Shown piece by piece: positions 1 to 7,764 of a DNA stretch of 64,000 bases. The position numbers were made by a program, and so were the translations under genes. Every line of letters starts with the position of its first letter. Position 1 is the first letter of the stretch. Below the pieces are notes generated by a model. That model had not been told where the DNA came from. It was given only the letters and a program-made list of their open reading frames with translations, and ran no database searches. The stretch comes from Halanaerobium polyolivorans. Lineage in GTDB: Bacteria > Bacillota > Halanaerobiia > Halanaerobiales > Halanaerobiaceae. The stretch is taken from NCBI RefSeq assembly GCF_020711195.1, contig NZ_JAJFAT010000006.1, positions 1 to 64,000 on the forward strand. Direction: 5' to 3'.

Positions 1-75
1 CAAAAGGCTGAAAAAGTATTAGAACTTAAATCTGTTGCTGAGGTTAAAGATTATTTAAAGAGTATTCAAAAATAG
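1..75 (+). CDS. 3' end of an unidentified gene (partial)
   Basis: The first 24 codons read QKAEKVLELK... to ...KDYLKSIQK and end in TAG. The fragment is charged, helical in character and AT-rich like its neighbours. It is too short to assign to a family, and the rest of the gene lies outside the window. A strong stem-loop follows 35 bases downstream, so this is probably the last gene of its transcript. No function is proposed. Confidence 0.6.
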   Translation, partial: QKAEKVLELKSVAEVKDYLKSIQK

Positions 76-110
76 TTCTTTGATTTTAAGAACAAAAAAA
101 TATTTTAAAA

Positions 111-144
111 TAGAATCCGGATAGCATAAGCTGTCCGGATTCTA
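111..144 (+). terminator. Terminator-like stem-loop
   Basis: An 11-bp perfect stem (TAGAATCCGGA at 111-121 pairs with TCCGGATTCTA at 134-144) is extended inward by a T-G pair and AGC/GCT around an ATAA loop. The tail on the + strand is AATCATAATAT rather than a clean T-run, so termination could be weak. An A-rich stretch precedes it, so it could also work on the other strand. Confidence 0.6.
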
Positions 145-179
145 ATCATAATATAAAATAATAGGAGATAATTGAGTAA

Positions 180-1052
180 ATGTCTATTAAAGAAAATACC
201 TTAAGTTATAAATTATATTATTTAAGTTTAAAAGACCTCTGGTTGGATATTTTATTGCCTATTTTTCTTGGTGCTGCTTTATCTTTTAATTTAAGCTCAC
301 AATTTAATATTTTTTATTTATTTATTACTATATTTGCCCTCTTAGTTTTTATTATAGCAGCTAACAGCTGGATTCAATATTTTTTTGATAAAGCTAATCT
401 CTATAAATTTATTTATCAGCTTCACTTTTTAAAAAATAAAAAACAAGTTGCTGCAGAGCATTTAGAGATTGAGAAAAAAGAACTATTTTTAATTGCTGTT
501 ATTTTTTCTTTGTTGACTTTAACATTGGTTTTTTTAAGCTTAAATATTTCTAATCTATTATTTATTGTAATTATTATATCTTTGCTATTATTTATACTTT
601 ATATATTCCTTCAGATAAAAATTATCGATAGTTATTTTGATGAATTTATTATCGGTTTACTGAGTGGACCAATGTTAATTTCTATTTCATATATTATTCA
701 TAGTGCTGAATTTAATCTTGCTGTTATTTTACTTTCACTTCCTGTTGCTTTATTTATAATAAACTTAAGATGGGTTAGTCAGCATAACAACAAGTATTCA
801 CTGAAAGGATTTAAGCTTCTACTGCTCTTGATTTATGCCTCATTTGCTTTAATATTTTCATATTTTAATAATATACTTTTTCTATTATTATATATATCAT
901 TACCATATGTGATGAACAAAGTAAAAAAGCAAGCTGATCTTTTATCTGCTAAGAAAAAATATAAGCTAGTATCTTTTTCGCGTAAATTATATTATTACTC
1001 AACTATTTTGTTGATTGCTCTGCTTATTTTAGATTATATTACATCAATTTGA
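180..1052 (+). CDS. Multi-pass membrane protein, degenerate UbiA-like
   Basis: A 290-residue, very hydrophobic protein with about eight or nine membrane segments. Two blocks resemble the bona fide UbiA-family protein encoded near 60 kb: residues about 152-174 (FDEFIIGLLSGPMLIS) match its GEIFSGLFMGFFIIF, and the LPVALFIIN block (188-195) matches its LPLILGISN. The two Asp-rich, Mg-diphosphate-binding motifs of the family are not kept: the first region reads NSWIQYFFDKAN (62-73), the second SQHNNKYSLKG. Known of the family: these Asp residues are needed for prenyl transfer. Inference: a divergent paralogue that does not catalyse the usual reaction, or another membrane family with a similar fold. 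AGGAG lies 12 bases before the ATG. The next gene starts 9 bases after the stop, so the two are probably co-transcribed. Confidence 0.6.
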   Translation: MSIKENTLSYKLYYLSLKDLWLDILLPIFLGAALSFNLSSQFNIFYLFITIFALLVFIIAANSWIQYFFDKANLYKFIYQLHFLKNKKQVAAEHLEIEKKELFLIAVIFSLLTLTLVFLSLNISNLLFIVIIISLLLFILYIFLQIKIIDSYFDEFIIGLLSGPMLISISYIIHSAEFNLAVILLSLPVALFIINLRWVSQHNNKYSLKGFKLLLLLIYASFALIFSYFNNILFLLLYISLPYVMNKVKKQADLLSAKKKYKLVSFSRKLYYYSTILLIALLILDYITSI

Positions 1053-1061
1053 GGTGAGATA

Positions 1062-1886
1062 ATGACAGAACAAGAAGAATTTGATCAATTTAGAGAAAAG
1101 ATGAATAAAGTTATTCTAGAAGAAGGAGATTTAAATACCAAGCGATTTTTTAATCTGGATAATAAAGTTTATGCAGAGGGTGAACTTTCTGCAAAAACAA
1201 AAGAACTATTGGGTTTAACCGCATCTTTAGTTTTAAGATGTGATGACTGTATTAGATATCATTTAGTAAATGCAGCTGAAGCAGGCTGGAGCAAAAAAGA
1301 AATTTATGAAGCATTTAATGTTGCTTTGCTTGTTGGAGGTTCGATAGTAATTCCTCATCTCAGAAGAGCTGCAGAAATACTTGAAAGCTATGAGTTTGAG
1401 AATGAAGCAGCTAAAGAAAAGACGAGCTCAAAGAATAAAATTAGAGAAGCAAAAAAATATCAGCTCTATACAGATGGTGCCTGTTCTGGTAATCCGGGGC
1501 CAGGTGGTTATGCAGCCATAATTTTAGAGAATGGTGAAGAAGAATTAGATCAAATTAGCGGCTCAGCAGAGGATACCACTAATAACAGAATGGAATTAAA
1601 AGCTGTTATTGAAGGCTTGAAGAGAATTCCCAAAGGCAGTAGTGTAGAAATTTTTAGTGATTCTACCTATGTTTTAAAAGGTTTGAGCAAATGGCTTAAT
1701 ACCTGGAGAAGTAATGGTTGGAAAACTTCTGCAAAAAAAAATGTTGCCAATAGAGATCTATGGCAACATCTTGATAAATTGATTTCCGATTATCAGCTTG
1801 AATTTCAAAAAGTTAAAAGTCATAGTGGAGATGAATATAACGAAAGAGTTGATTCATTAGCTAAAAATGAAATTAAAAAAGATTAG
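1062..1886 (+). CDS. AhpD/CMD-like domain fused to RNase HI
   Basis: Two domains in one 274-residue chain. Residues about 15-112 resemble the carboxymuconolactone decarboxylase/AhpD fold, with E48, C60-x-x-C63 and H67, the spacing of the AhpD peroxidase relay (E, C, C, H). A Lys/Glu/Ser-rich linker (113-131) leads to a complete RNase HI domain (133-274): YTDGACSGNPGPGGY with D138, NRMELKAV with E178, FSDSTYV with D200, KSH (H254) and ERVDSLAKNE with D264. Together these are the D-E-D-H-D metal-binding and catalytic set, so RNA removal from RNA/DNA hybrids is expected. GAGGTGA lies ahead of the ATG. The stop overlaps the stop of the convergent perR gene by four bases. The role of the N-terminal domain is unknown; it could be redox-active or only structural. 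Confidence 0.9.
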   Translation: MTEQEEFDQFREKMNKVILEEGDLNTKRFFNLDNKVYAEGELSAKTKELLGLTASLVLRCDDCIRYHLVNAAEAGWSKKEIYEAFNVALLVGGSIVIPHLRRAAEILESYEFENEAAKEKTSSKNKIREAKKYQLYTDGACSGNPGPGGYAAIILENGEEELDQISGSAEDTTNNRMELKAVIEGLKRIPKGSSVEIFSDSTYVLKGLSKWLNTWRSNGWKTSAKKNVANRDLWQHLDKLISDYQLEFQKVKSHSGDEYNERVDSLAKNEIKKD

Positions 1887-2275
1887 TTTTTTTGCTGACA
1901 TTCGTGGCAGATACCACTAAATTCAAGGCGGTGATTTTCCGCAATAAATTGGGTTTCTTCATTTATCTTATTATTTAAGTTAGTACCTAAATCGATTTCT
2001 AAATCATAAACATTGCCACATTTTTCACAGTGGAAATGATAGTGATGATCTGATTTACCATCATAGCGGCTTTGATTACTGCCATAATCTAGCACATTGA
2101 TTTTTCCCAGTTCTGCAAGGACATTTAGATTCCTGTAAACTGTTCCAAGACTGATATTAGGAATTTCTTCCCTGACTTTTTCATAAATCCAGTCGGCAGT
2201 TGGATGAGAGTCCGTGTGTTTAAGAACTTTCAAAATGGCTTTGCGCTGTTTTGTCATCCTCGTTTGTTTAGCCAT
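1883..2275 (-). CDS. perR: Peroxide-sensing Fur-family repressor PerR
   Basis: A 130-residue Fur-family regulator with an N-terminal winged helix and a C-terminal metal-binding dimer domain. All PerR hallmarks are visible: H24 (in HPTADWIYE), D72, H78, H80 and D91, matching B. subtilis H37, D85, H91, H93 and D104. The structural zinc pairs are C83-x-x-C86 and C123-x-x-C126. The Asp at the D104 position separates PerR from Fur. Known: Fe-catalysed oxidation of the two sensing His residues releases PerR from DNA. The ATG at 2275 was chosen because AAAGGAGGT sits just before it; an upstream in-frame ATG at 2296 would put that ribosome site inside the gene. It lies convergent to the RNase HI fusion and divergent from trpS. 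Its likely targets elsewhere include oxygen-defence genes such as the fprA gene in this window. Confidence 0.93.
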   Translation of the reverse strand: MAKQTRMTKQRKAILKVLKHTDSHPTADWIYEKVREEIPNISLGTVYRNLNVLAELGKINVLDYGSNQSRYDGKSDHHYHFHCEKCGNVYDLEIDLGTNLNNKINEETQFIAENHRLEFSGICHECQQKN

Positions 2276-2297
2276 AATAACCTCCTTTTGAAACAAA

Positions 2298-2309
2298 TAA
2301 TAATTATTA
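2298..2309 (-). promoter_or_regulatory. Candidate PerR operator (12-bp palindrome)
   Basis: TAATAATTATTA is a perfect palindrome resembling the core of the PerR box (TTATAATnATTATAA). It lies between the predicted perR start site and its ribosome-binding site, where a bound repressor would block its own transcription. AT-rich palindromes arise easily in this genome, so the call rests on position plus similarity. Confidence 0.45.
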
Positions 2310-2323
2310 ATACTATTTATTAT

Positions 2324-2352
2324 ATATTAACAGAATTTATTTTTAAATTCAA
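2324..2352 (-). promoter_or_regulatory. Sigma-A-type promoter for perR
   Basis: On the minus strand, TTGAAT (2352-2347), a 17-base spacer and TAATAT (2329-2324), with TG one base upstream (extended -10). Transcription would start near 2317 and run through the palindrome into perR. Confidence 0.55.
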
Positions 2353-2382
2353 GTAAATTTAACTAAATAAAGGGTGATTAAA

Positions 2383-3387
2383 TTGTCAAATAAAGAAAAA
2401 CAAAGAATTTTAACCGGAGATAGACCAACCGGCAGACTTCATTTAGGACATTATGTTGGTAGTCTGCAGAATAGGGTGGAACTGCAGGAAGAATATGATA
2501 CCTTTTTAATTATTGCTGATGTGCAGGCTTTAACCACCAACTTTGAAAAGCCTGAAAAATTAGGAGAAGATGTTAGACAGGTTGCCAGAGATTATTTAGC
2601 AGCAGGGATAGATCCAGAAAAAACAACCATTTTTGTTCAGTCAATGGTACCTGAAATTGCTGAATTAACGATATTTTTCTCAATGTTGGTTACTGTTAAT
2701 CAGCTCCGCCATAACCCAACCATCAAGTCTGAAGCAGATCAATATGGATATAAGGACATGACTTATGGATTTTTGGGTTATCCTGTTAGTCAGGCAGCAG
2801 ATATTTCCTTTTGTAGAGCTAATTTAGTTCCGGTAGGAGAAGATCAAATACCTCATATAGAACAAACAAGAAAAATTGTTCGCAAATTCAACAATCTATA
2901 TGGAGAGGTATTTCCAGAACCAAAGGCATTAATCAGTGATTTTCCTCGTTTAATGGGTATAGACGGCAAAAGCAAAATGAGTAAGAGTTTAAATAATGCT
3001 ATTTATTTATCTGATTCTGTAGAAGAAGTAAATAAAAAAATAATGAAAGCAAAAACTGATCCTGCTAGAATACATAAAGATGATCCTGGTCATCCAGAAG
3101 TTTGTACAGTTTTTCATTATCATGAAGCCTTTAATAAAGAAGAATCAGAGGAAATTGCCAGCAAATGTAGAGCCGGTACCATAGGTTGTGTTGCCTGTAA
3201 GAAAAGAATGGCCAAAAAATTAAATCTATTTTTAGATCCGATGAGGGAAAGAAGAAAAAAATATTTAGAAAACCCGCAATTAATCGAGGAGATAATTCAA
3301 AAGGGTACTAAAAGAGCCAGAAAAGAAGCTGCTCTTACCTTAGAAAAGGTTAGAGAAGTAATGAAAATCGATTATTTTAATAAGTAG
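2383..3387 (+). CDS. trpS: Tryptophanyl-tRNA synthetase
   Basis: Class I aminoacyl-tRNA synthetase that charges tRNA-Trp. The HIGH-type motif is HLGH (residues 20-23, in GRLHLGHYVGSL) and the KMSKS motif is present exactly at about 198-202 (GKSKMSKSLNN). The 334-residue length is typical. I chose the TTG at 2383: AGGGTGA lies 5-10 bases upstream, whereas the GTG at 2374 would sit inside that ribosome site. The C-terminal part has CRAGTIGCVACKKRM, a Cys-containing variant region; no tRNA motif is missing. It is the first gene of a likely trpS-ddl-dinB unit and is divergent from perR. I see no tryptophan-responsive leader (T-box or TRAP) upstream. Confidence 0.95.
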   Translation: MSNKEKQRILTGDRPTGRLHLGHYVGSLQNRVELQEEYDTFLIIADVQALTTNFEKPEKLGEDVRQVARDYLAAGIDPEKTTIFVQSMVPEIAELTIFFSMLVTVNQLRHNPTIKSEADQYGYKDMTYGFLGYPVSQAADISFCRANLVPVGEDQIPHIEQTRKIVRKFNNLYGEVFPEPKALISDFPRLMGIDGKSKMSKSLNNAIYLSDSVEEVNKKIMKAKTDPARIHKDDPGHPEVCTVFHYHEAFNKEESEEIASKCRAGTIGCVACKKRMAKKLNLFLDPMRERRKKYLENPQLIEEIIQKGTKRARKEAALTLEKVREVMKIDYFNK

Positions 3388-3427
3388 CAGCAGATTTGAA
3401 AGTGACTTTTAAGAAAGGAGAATTATA

Positions 3428-4477
3428 TTGTCTACTTCTAAAATAAATATTGCCTTAGTTTATGGGGGAAGATCAGCTGAGCATGAAGTTTCTATTCTTT
3501 CCACCCGTTCAATATATAATAATCTGGATAAAAGCAAATATAATATTTTTCCTTTTGCAATATCTAAAACAGGAAGATGGTTTAAAACCGAAAAATCTCA
3601 GCAGTATCTAGATAGTAAAATAGAGACTATTCCTGATCAAAAAGATAGGGAGTTGTTCCCCTTAGAAGTTATTGATTTTCTGCAGAAAAAAATTGACTTA
3701 GCCTTTCCTGTTTTACATGGACCTTTTGGAGAAGATGGTAAGATTCAGGGTTTTTTTGATATCTTAAATATACCCTATGTTGGTTGTAATTTAAGAACTT
3801 CAGCTGTTTCTATGGATAAAGAGCTGATGAAAAAATTATTTGCTTACCATGATATCCCTCAAACAAAGTTTGAGGTCTTAAAAAAGCAGCAATATCAGCA
3901 AGAAAAAAATAAAAAACTATATCAAAAATTGAAAGAAAAACTGGGTCTGCCTTTTTTTGTGAAACCGGCAAATATGGGCTCCAGTATAGGTATCACCAAA
4001 GTCAATGGCAAAGATATTTTCGCTGAAGCAGTAAATTCTGCTTTTAGTTATGATAATAAAATTATAATAGAAAACTTTGTTAAAGCTAGGGAAATAGAGG
4101 CATCCCTAATTTCATTAAATGGTGAGATAAGAGTATCTGTGCCCGGAGAAATTATTGCTCAACATGATTTTTACGATTATAAAGCTAAATATCAAGATGA
4201 AAAAACCAGGCTGATTATTCCAGCTGAGATAGAAGCTAAGTTTAGAGAAGAAATAAATTCACTTGCACTGAGAGCATTTAATGCAGTTGGGGGAGATTCA
4301 ATGGCCAGAATTGATTTTTTCTTGACTGAAGATGAAGAAGTTTTGGTTAATGAAATCAATACTATGCCCGGTTTTACAAACTTTAGCATGTATCCTCTGC
4401 TTTTTAAAGAAAGTGGTTTTCCTTATCAAAAGCTTTTAGATAAGATGATAGAACAAGCTATGAATAGAGATATATAA
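3428..4477 (+). CDS. ddl: D-alanine--D-alanine ligase
   Basis: ATP-grasp ligase that makes the D-Ala-D-Ala dipeptide used by MurF. Signature blocks: YGGRSAEHEVS near the N-terminus, HGPFGEDGKIQG, the ATP-binding FFVKPANMGSSIGITK in the middle, and the metal-binding end ARIDFFL...VNEINTMPGFT. The 349-residue length is normal. The start is TTG with AAGGAG eight bases upstream. It stands 41 bases after trpS and one base before dinB. Supplying MurF, it fits functionally with the cell-wall cluster a few kilobases downstream. Confidence 0.95.
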   Translation: MSTSKINIALVYGGRSAEHEVSILSTRSIYNNLDKSKYNIFPFAISKTGRWFKTEKSQQYLDSKIETIPDQKDRELFPLEVIDFLQKKIDLAFPVLHGPFGEDGKIQGFFDILNIPYVGCNLRTSAVSMDKELMKKLFAYHDIPQTKFEVLKKQQYQQEKNKKLYQKLKEKLGLPFFVKPANMGSSIGITKVNGKDIFAEAVNSAFSYDNKIIIENFVKAREIEASLISLNGEIRVSVPGEIIAQHDFYDYKAKYQDEKTRLIIPAEIEAKFREEINSLALRAFNAVGGDSMARIDFFLTEDEEVLVNEINTMPGFTNFSMYPLLFKESGFPYQKLLDKMIEQAMNRDI

Positions 4478-4478
4478 A

Positions 4479-5648
4479 ATGGATGAACTAAGTGTAATTC
4501 ATGCAGATATGGATGCCTTTTTTGCTGCAGTAGAAATGAGGGAAAATCCTGATCTCAAAGGCAAAGCCGTAATTATTGGTGGGAAGAGTTTAAGTAATAG
4601 AGGTGTGGTTTCAACTGCTTCTTATAAAGCAAGGGAGTTTGGTGTTCATTCAGCAATGCCGGTTGCTCAAGCCAAGCAGTTATGTCCAGATGGGATCTAT
4701 CTGCCGGCCCGCCACGAATTATATAAAGAAGTTTCTAAAGAACTGTTTTTTCTTTTAAAGAAATATACCCCTTTGGTCGAAAAAATATCTATTGATGAAG
4801 CTTTTTTGGATATTAAAGGCTGCCAACGCCTTTATGGCAGTCCCCTAGAAATTGCCGAGAAGATTAAAAAGGATGTTAAAAAAAACACAGATTTAACAAT
4901 TTCTATTGGGCTATCGGTTAATAAATTTTTAGCTAAACTTGCTTCAGATTTTGAAAAACCTGATGGTTTAACGGTAATTAAAACAGCAGATATTAAAAAA
5001 ACCATGGCAGATCTAGACATAAAAAAGATCTGGGGTATTGGTGATAGTTTTGCTAAAAAATTGAATGAACTGGGAATTGAGAAGGTTAAAGATATCTGGC
5101 CTTATTCTTTAGAAGAATTACAAAAGCGATTTGGTAGAGCTGGTGTCAAAATATATTATCTTTCTAGAGGTATAGATGACAGGGTAGTTGAAAGTAAAAA
5201 TGAAATCAAATCTATCAGCCATGAAGAAACTTTTGCTGAAAATATCGAAGATGCTGAGCAATTACTGGCCTATTTATTTAAAATGAGCGAAAAAATATCT
5301 TTTCGCCTCCACAGCAATTCATTAAGTGGTAACACCGTTTTTATCAAGCTAAGATATGCTGATTTTAAAACTATCAGCAGACAAAAATCATTTAAATTTT
5401 CTCTTGACAGTACAAAAAACATTTATCAAATTGCTCAAGAACTGATAAAAAAAGATAATCTCTTTGCTGAGCCGGTTCGCCTGCTTGGAATTGGAGTTAG
5501 TAATTTACATGATTCTCAACAAAAGCAGTTAAATTTATTTGAGGCAGAAAATGATAATCTGGACAATACAATCGATGATATAAAAAGAAAATTTGGTTTT
5601 GATAAAATATCACGAGCCAGAAAGTTATATTTGAAAAATGATGAATAA
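4479..5648 (+). CDS. dinB: DNA polymerase IV (Y family)
   Basis: A 389-residue translesion polymerase. The catalytic carboxylates are in HADMDAFFAAVE (residues 8-19) and SIDEAFLD; the helix-hairpin-helix region follows (IKKIWGIGDSFAKKLNELG), then the little-finger domain. QLNLFE near residue 350 looks like a beta-clamp-binding motif. It begins one base after the ddl stop, suggesting translational coupling. No LexA/SOS box is evident, and a promoter within ddl would be needed for separate control. Confidence 0.95.
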   Translation: MDELSVIHADMDAFFAAVEMRENPDLKGKAVIIGGKSLSNRGVVSTASYKAREFGVHSAMPVAQAKQLCPDGIYLPARHELYKEVSKELFFLLKKYTPLVEKISIDEAFLDIKGCQRLYGSPLEIAEKIKKDVKKNTDLTISIGLSVNKFLAKLASDFEKPDGLTVIKTADIKKTMADLDIKKIWGIGDSFAKKLNELGIEKVKDIWPYSLEELQKRFGRAGVKIYYLSRGIDDRVVESKNEIKSISHEETFAENIEDAEQLLAYLFKMSEKISFRLHSNSLSGNTVFIKLRYADFKTISRQKSFKFSLDSTKNIYQIAQELIKKDNLFAEPVRLLGIGVSNLHDSQQKQLNLFEAENDNLDNTIDDIKRKFGFDKISRARKLYLKNDE

Positions 5649-5659
5649 TATCTTTGCTT

Positions 5660-5686
5660 AAACTCATCTTTAAAAGGTGAGTTTTT
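5660..5686 (+). terminator. Rho-independent terminator after dinB
   Basis: AAACTCA (5660-5666) pairs with TGAGTTT (5678-5684), extended by C-G and T-G pairs around a TTTAAAA loop. The stem runs straight into five Ts. It closes the trpS-ddl-dinB transcript. Confidence 0.8.
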
Positions 5687-5764
5687 GCTGAAAAATAGCA
5701 AAAAAAGATTTATTTTCTGAAAAAAAGAAAAAAATTTATAAAATAAGTCTTATTTTTTATAAAT

Positions 5765-5820
5765 ATCCTTTTAAATCCAATTTTTTTTAAAAAATTTTTG
5801 GATTTTTAAAGGATTTTTTT
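5765..5820 (+). terminator. Second terminator-like long inverted repeat before mraZ
   Basis: The left arm ATCCTTT + AAATCCAA (5765-5780) pairs with TTGGATTT + AAAGGAT (5798-5814), with a small internal bulge and a T/A-rich loop. A T-run (5814-5820) follows. It sits about 80 bases beyond the first terminator and directly upstream of the MraZ operator, insulating the division cluster from read-through or acting as an attenuator. Confidence 0.6.
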
Positions 5821-5843
5821 AATTTATGAAGAATGTAGTTATT

Positions 5844-5880
5844 AAGTGGTGTTAAGTGGAGTAAAAGGGTAGAAAGTGGG
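5844..5880 (+). promoter_or_regulatory. MraZ operator: four direct repeats with 10-bp period
   Basis: AAGTGGT, AAGTGGA, AAAGGGT and AAGTGGG begin at 5844, 5854, 5864 and 5874, exactly 10 bases apart, so all face the same side of the helix. Known: MraZ binds direct G-rich pentamers (TGGGA-like) separated by five bases ahead of its own gene and represses the dcw operon. The last repeat overlaps the ribosome-binding region of mraZ. The promoter itself is not clear to me. Confidence 0.8.
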
Positions 5881-5890
5881 AAGTGATATT

Positions 5891-6322
5891 ATGTTTATGG
5901 GAGAATTTACACATAATATGGATAATAAAGGTCGTTTAATAATTCCTTCTAAGCTTAGAGAAGAGCTGAGTGAGGACTTTGTAATAACTCGCGGCCTGGA
6001 TAATTGTCTGTTTCTCTATCCGATGGGTGAATGGAAAAAATTAGAAGAAAAATTAACTTCCCTACCTATGACAAGCAAAAATGCCAGAAATTTTGTTCGT
6101 TTTTTCTTTTCCGGTGCAAATGAATGTAATCTAGATAAACAGGGAAGAGTTTCCCTACCTATAAATTTAAGAGACTACGCAGATTTTGAACATGAGATTG
6201 TTATCATTGGCCTGGCAAATAGAATCGAACTCTGGGCTAAAGAAAAATGGGATATATATATGGAAGATGTAGAAGATTCTTATGAAGATATTGCAGATGC
6301 AATGGAAGAACTAGGGATCTAG
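5891..6322 (+). CDS. mraZ: Transcriptional regulator MraZ
   Basis: A 143-residue AbrB-like double-psi barrel protein with two repeats: [15 protein letters not shown]...PSKLREEL (1-25) and [22 protein letters not shown] (76-97), each with the DxKGR/DxQGR signature. Known: it forms ring oligomers and represses the division and cell-wall operon through the repeats upstream. The ATG at 5891 gives the canonical MFMGEF start and the family's usual length; an in-frame GTG at 5876 would lie within the operator. Confidence 0.95.
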   Translation: MFMGEFTHNMDNKGRLIIPSKLREELSEDFVITRGLDNCLFLYPMGEWKKLEEKLTSLPMTSKNARNFVRFFFSGANECNLDKQGRVSLPINLRDYADFEHEIVIIGLANRIELWAKEKWDIYMEDVEDSYEDIADAMEELGI

Positions 6323-6334
6323 AAGGGACTAAAT

Positions 6335-7267
6335 ATGAGTTTTGAACATAAAGCAGTTTTATTAAATGAGGCAATAAAGTATTTAAATATAAAGGAAGAC
6401 GGAGTTTATTTAGATGGCACCCTGGGGCGGGGTGGCCACAGTTTCGAAATTTTAAAACATTTATCTCAGCAGGGTAAATTAATTGCTATCGATCGGGATC
6501 TAGAGGCAATACAAGCTGTGCGAGAAAAACAAGCAGAAAATTCTTCCCTAATATTAGAACATGCTAATTTTCAGGATTTTGATAAACTATTAGCTAAACA
6601 TTCAATTTCTAAGCTAGATGGCATGTTATTTGATCTGGGTGTTTCTTCTCCACAGCTTGATAATGCAGAAAGAGGATTTAGTTATCAAAAAGATGGCCCA
6701 CTTGATATGAGAATGAATCAAAAGCAGAGACTAACTGCAGCAGATATTGTAAATAATTATAGTAGAGAAGAATTGATAAAAATTATTAGTGATTATGGAG
6801 AAGAAAATTGGGCAGTTCGAATTGCTGAATTTATAGTTGAAGCTAGAGAAGATGAAGAAATCGAAAGGACCTCTGATTTGGTTGAAATAATCAAAGCTGC
6901 AATTCCAAAAGGAGCTAGACGGGGTGGAGGCCATCCTGCAAGAAGAACTTTTCAGGCTTTAAGGATCGCTACTAATGATGAATTAAAGCAGCTGCAGAAT
7001 TTGATTAACAAAAGTGTCTCTTATTTAAACAAAGGTGGTAGAATTGTTATTATCAGTTTTCACTCTTTAGAAGATAGAATCGTTAAACATAGTTTTAGGG
7101 AATTAGCCAAAGATTGTAGCTGTCCACCTGATTTTCCAATCTGTGTTTGTGATAAAGTTGCTCAAGTCAAAGTAATTACCAGAAGTCCAATTGAAGCTAA
7201 AAAGAAGGAAGTAGAAGAAAACCCAAGGGCAAGGAGTGCAAAGTTGAGAGCTGCAGAGAAAATTTAG
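6335..7267 (+). CDS. rsmH: 16S rRNA m4C1402 methyltransferase RsmH
   Basis: A SAM-dependent methyltransferase of 310 residues that N4-methylates C1402 in the 16S rRNA decoding centre. Seen: HKAVLLNEA and GTLGRGGHSFEIL (SAM motif I) at the N-terminus, FDLGVSSPQLDNAERGFSY, RRTFQALRIATNDEL, and the C-terminal ISFHSLEDRIVK. The name mraW is a synonym. It follows mraZ by 12 bases, as in nearly all dcw clusters. Confidence 0.96.
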   Translation: MSFEHKAVLLNEAIKYLNIKEDGVYLDGTLGRGGHSFEILKHLSQQGKLIAIDRDLEAIQAVREKQAENSSLILEHANFQDFDKLLAKHSISKLDGMLFDLGVSSPQLDNAERGFSYQKDGPLDMRMNQKQRLTAADIVNNYSREELIKIISDYGEENWAVRIAEFIVEAREDEEIERTSDLVEIIKAAIPKGARRGGGHPARRTFQALRIATNDELKQLQNLINKSVSYLNKGGRIVIISFHSLEDRIVKHSFRELAKDCSCPPDFPICVCDKVAQVKVITRSPIEAKKKEVEENPRARSAKLRAAEKI

Positions 7268-7285
7268 TTTCAAGGAGGTAAGATT

Positions 7286-7753
7286 ATGTATCAGAAAAGT
7301 TATGATAATTTGAATTATCAGCATAAATATTTAGACAGCTCTTCTTATGGAATTTTTGATTTAAAAAAACAGGCTTTTAGCATTATCTACATAATATTTT
7401 TGTTATTAGTCAGCATTTCTATTATATTATTTATTTCTCAAACTTTAAAAATTAATCAAGCTAATTATGAGCTTTTAGAATTAGAAAGAAGGTTAGAGAG
7501 CATTCAAGCCGAAAATCAAAAATTAACACTTAATCTTGCTCAAAAAACCTCATTATCACAAATAGAGAGAATAGCTAAAAATGAATTGAATATGGTAGAA
7601 GCAAAAAATAGAGAATATCTGGTATATAATGATCAAATCGAAGTTGAAGAAAATTTTGTTGCAGATATTCCTCAAGAACAGTTTTTATTGGCTCGTATTT
7701 ATGATAGAATAGTAGCTAGAATCATGACAGTCCAGGCTGAGTCAATTGATTAG
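7286..7753 (+). CDS. ftsL: Cell-division protein FtsL
   Basis: A 155-residue bitopic protein: about 30 cytoplasmic residues, one membrane helix (about 31-52), then a coiled coil (about 57-100; NYELLELERRLESIQAE...) and an acidic tail longer than usual. The sequence is poorly conserved, so the call rests on topology, coiled coil and position between rsmH and the septal PBP. Known: FtsL with FtsQ/DivIB and FtsB/DivIC activates FtsW-PBP. The tail after residue 110 has no match that I recognise. AGGAGG precedes the ATG. Confidence 0.85.
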   Translation: MYQKSYDNLNYQHKYLDSSSYGIFDLKKQAFSIIYIIFLLLVSISIILFISQTLKINQANYELLELERRLESIQAENQKLTLNLAQKTSLSQIERIAKNELNMVEAKNREYLVYNDQIEVEENFVADIPQEQFLLARIYDRIVARIMTVQAESID

Positions 7754-7764
7754 GAGGAAGACAA

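Noticed and set aside
2310-2382. Possible T-box or trp leader before trpS
   Set aside because: The region is under 75 bases, has no AGGGTGG-type T-box and no terminator stem.
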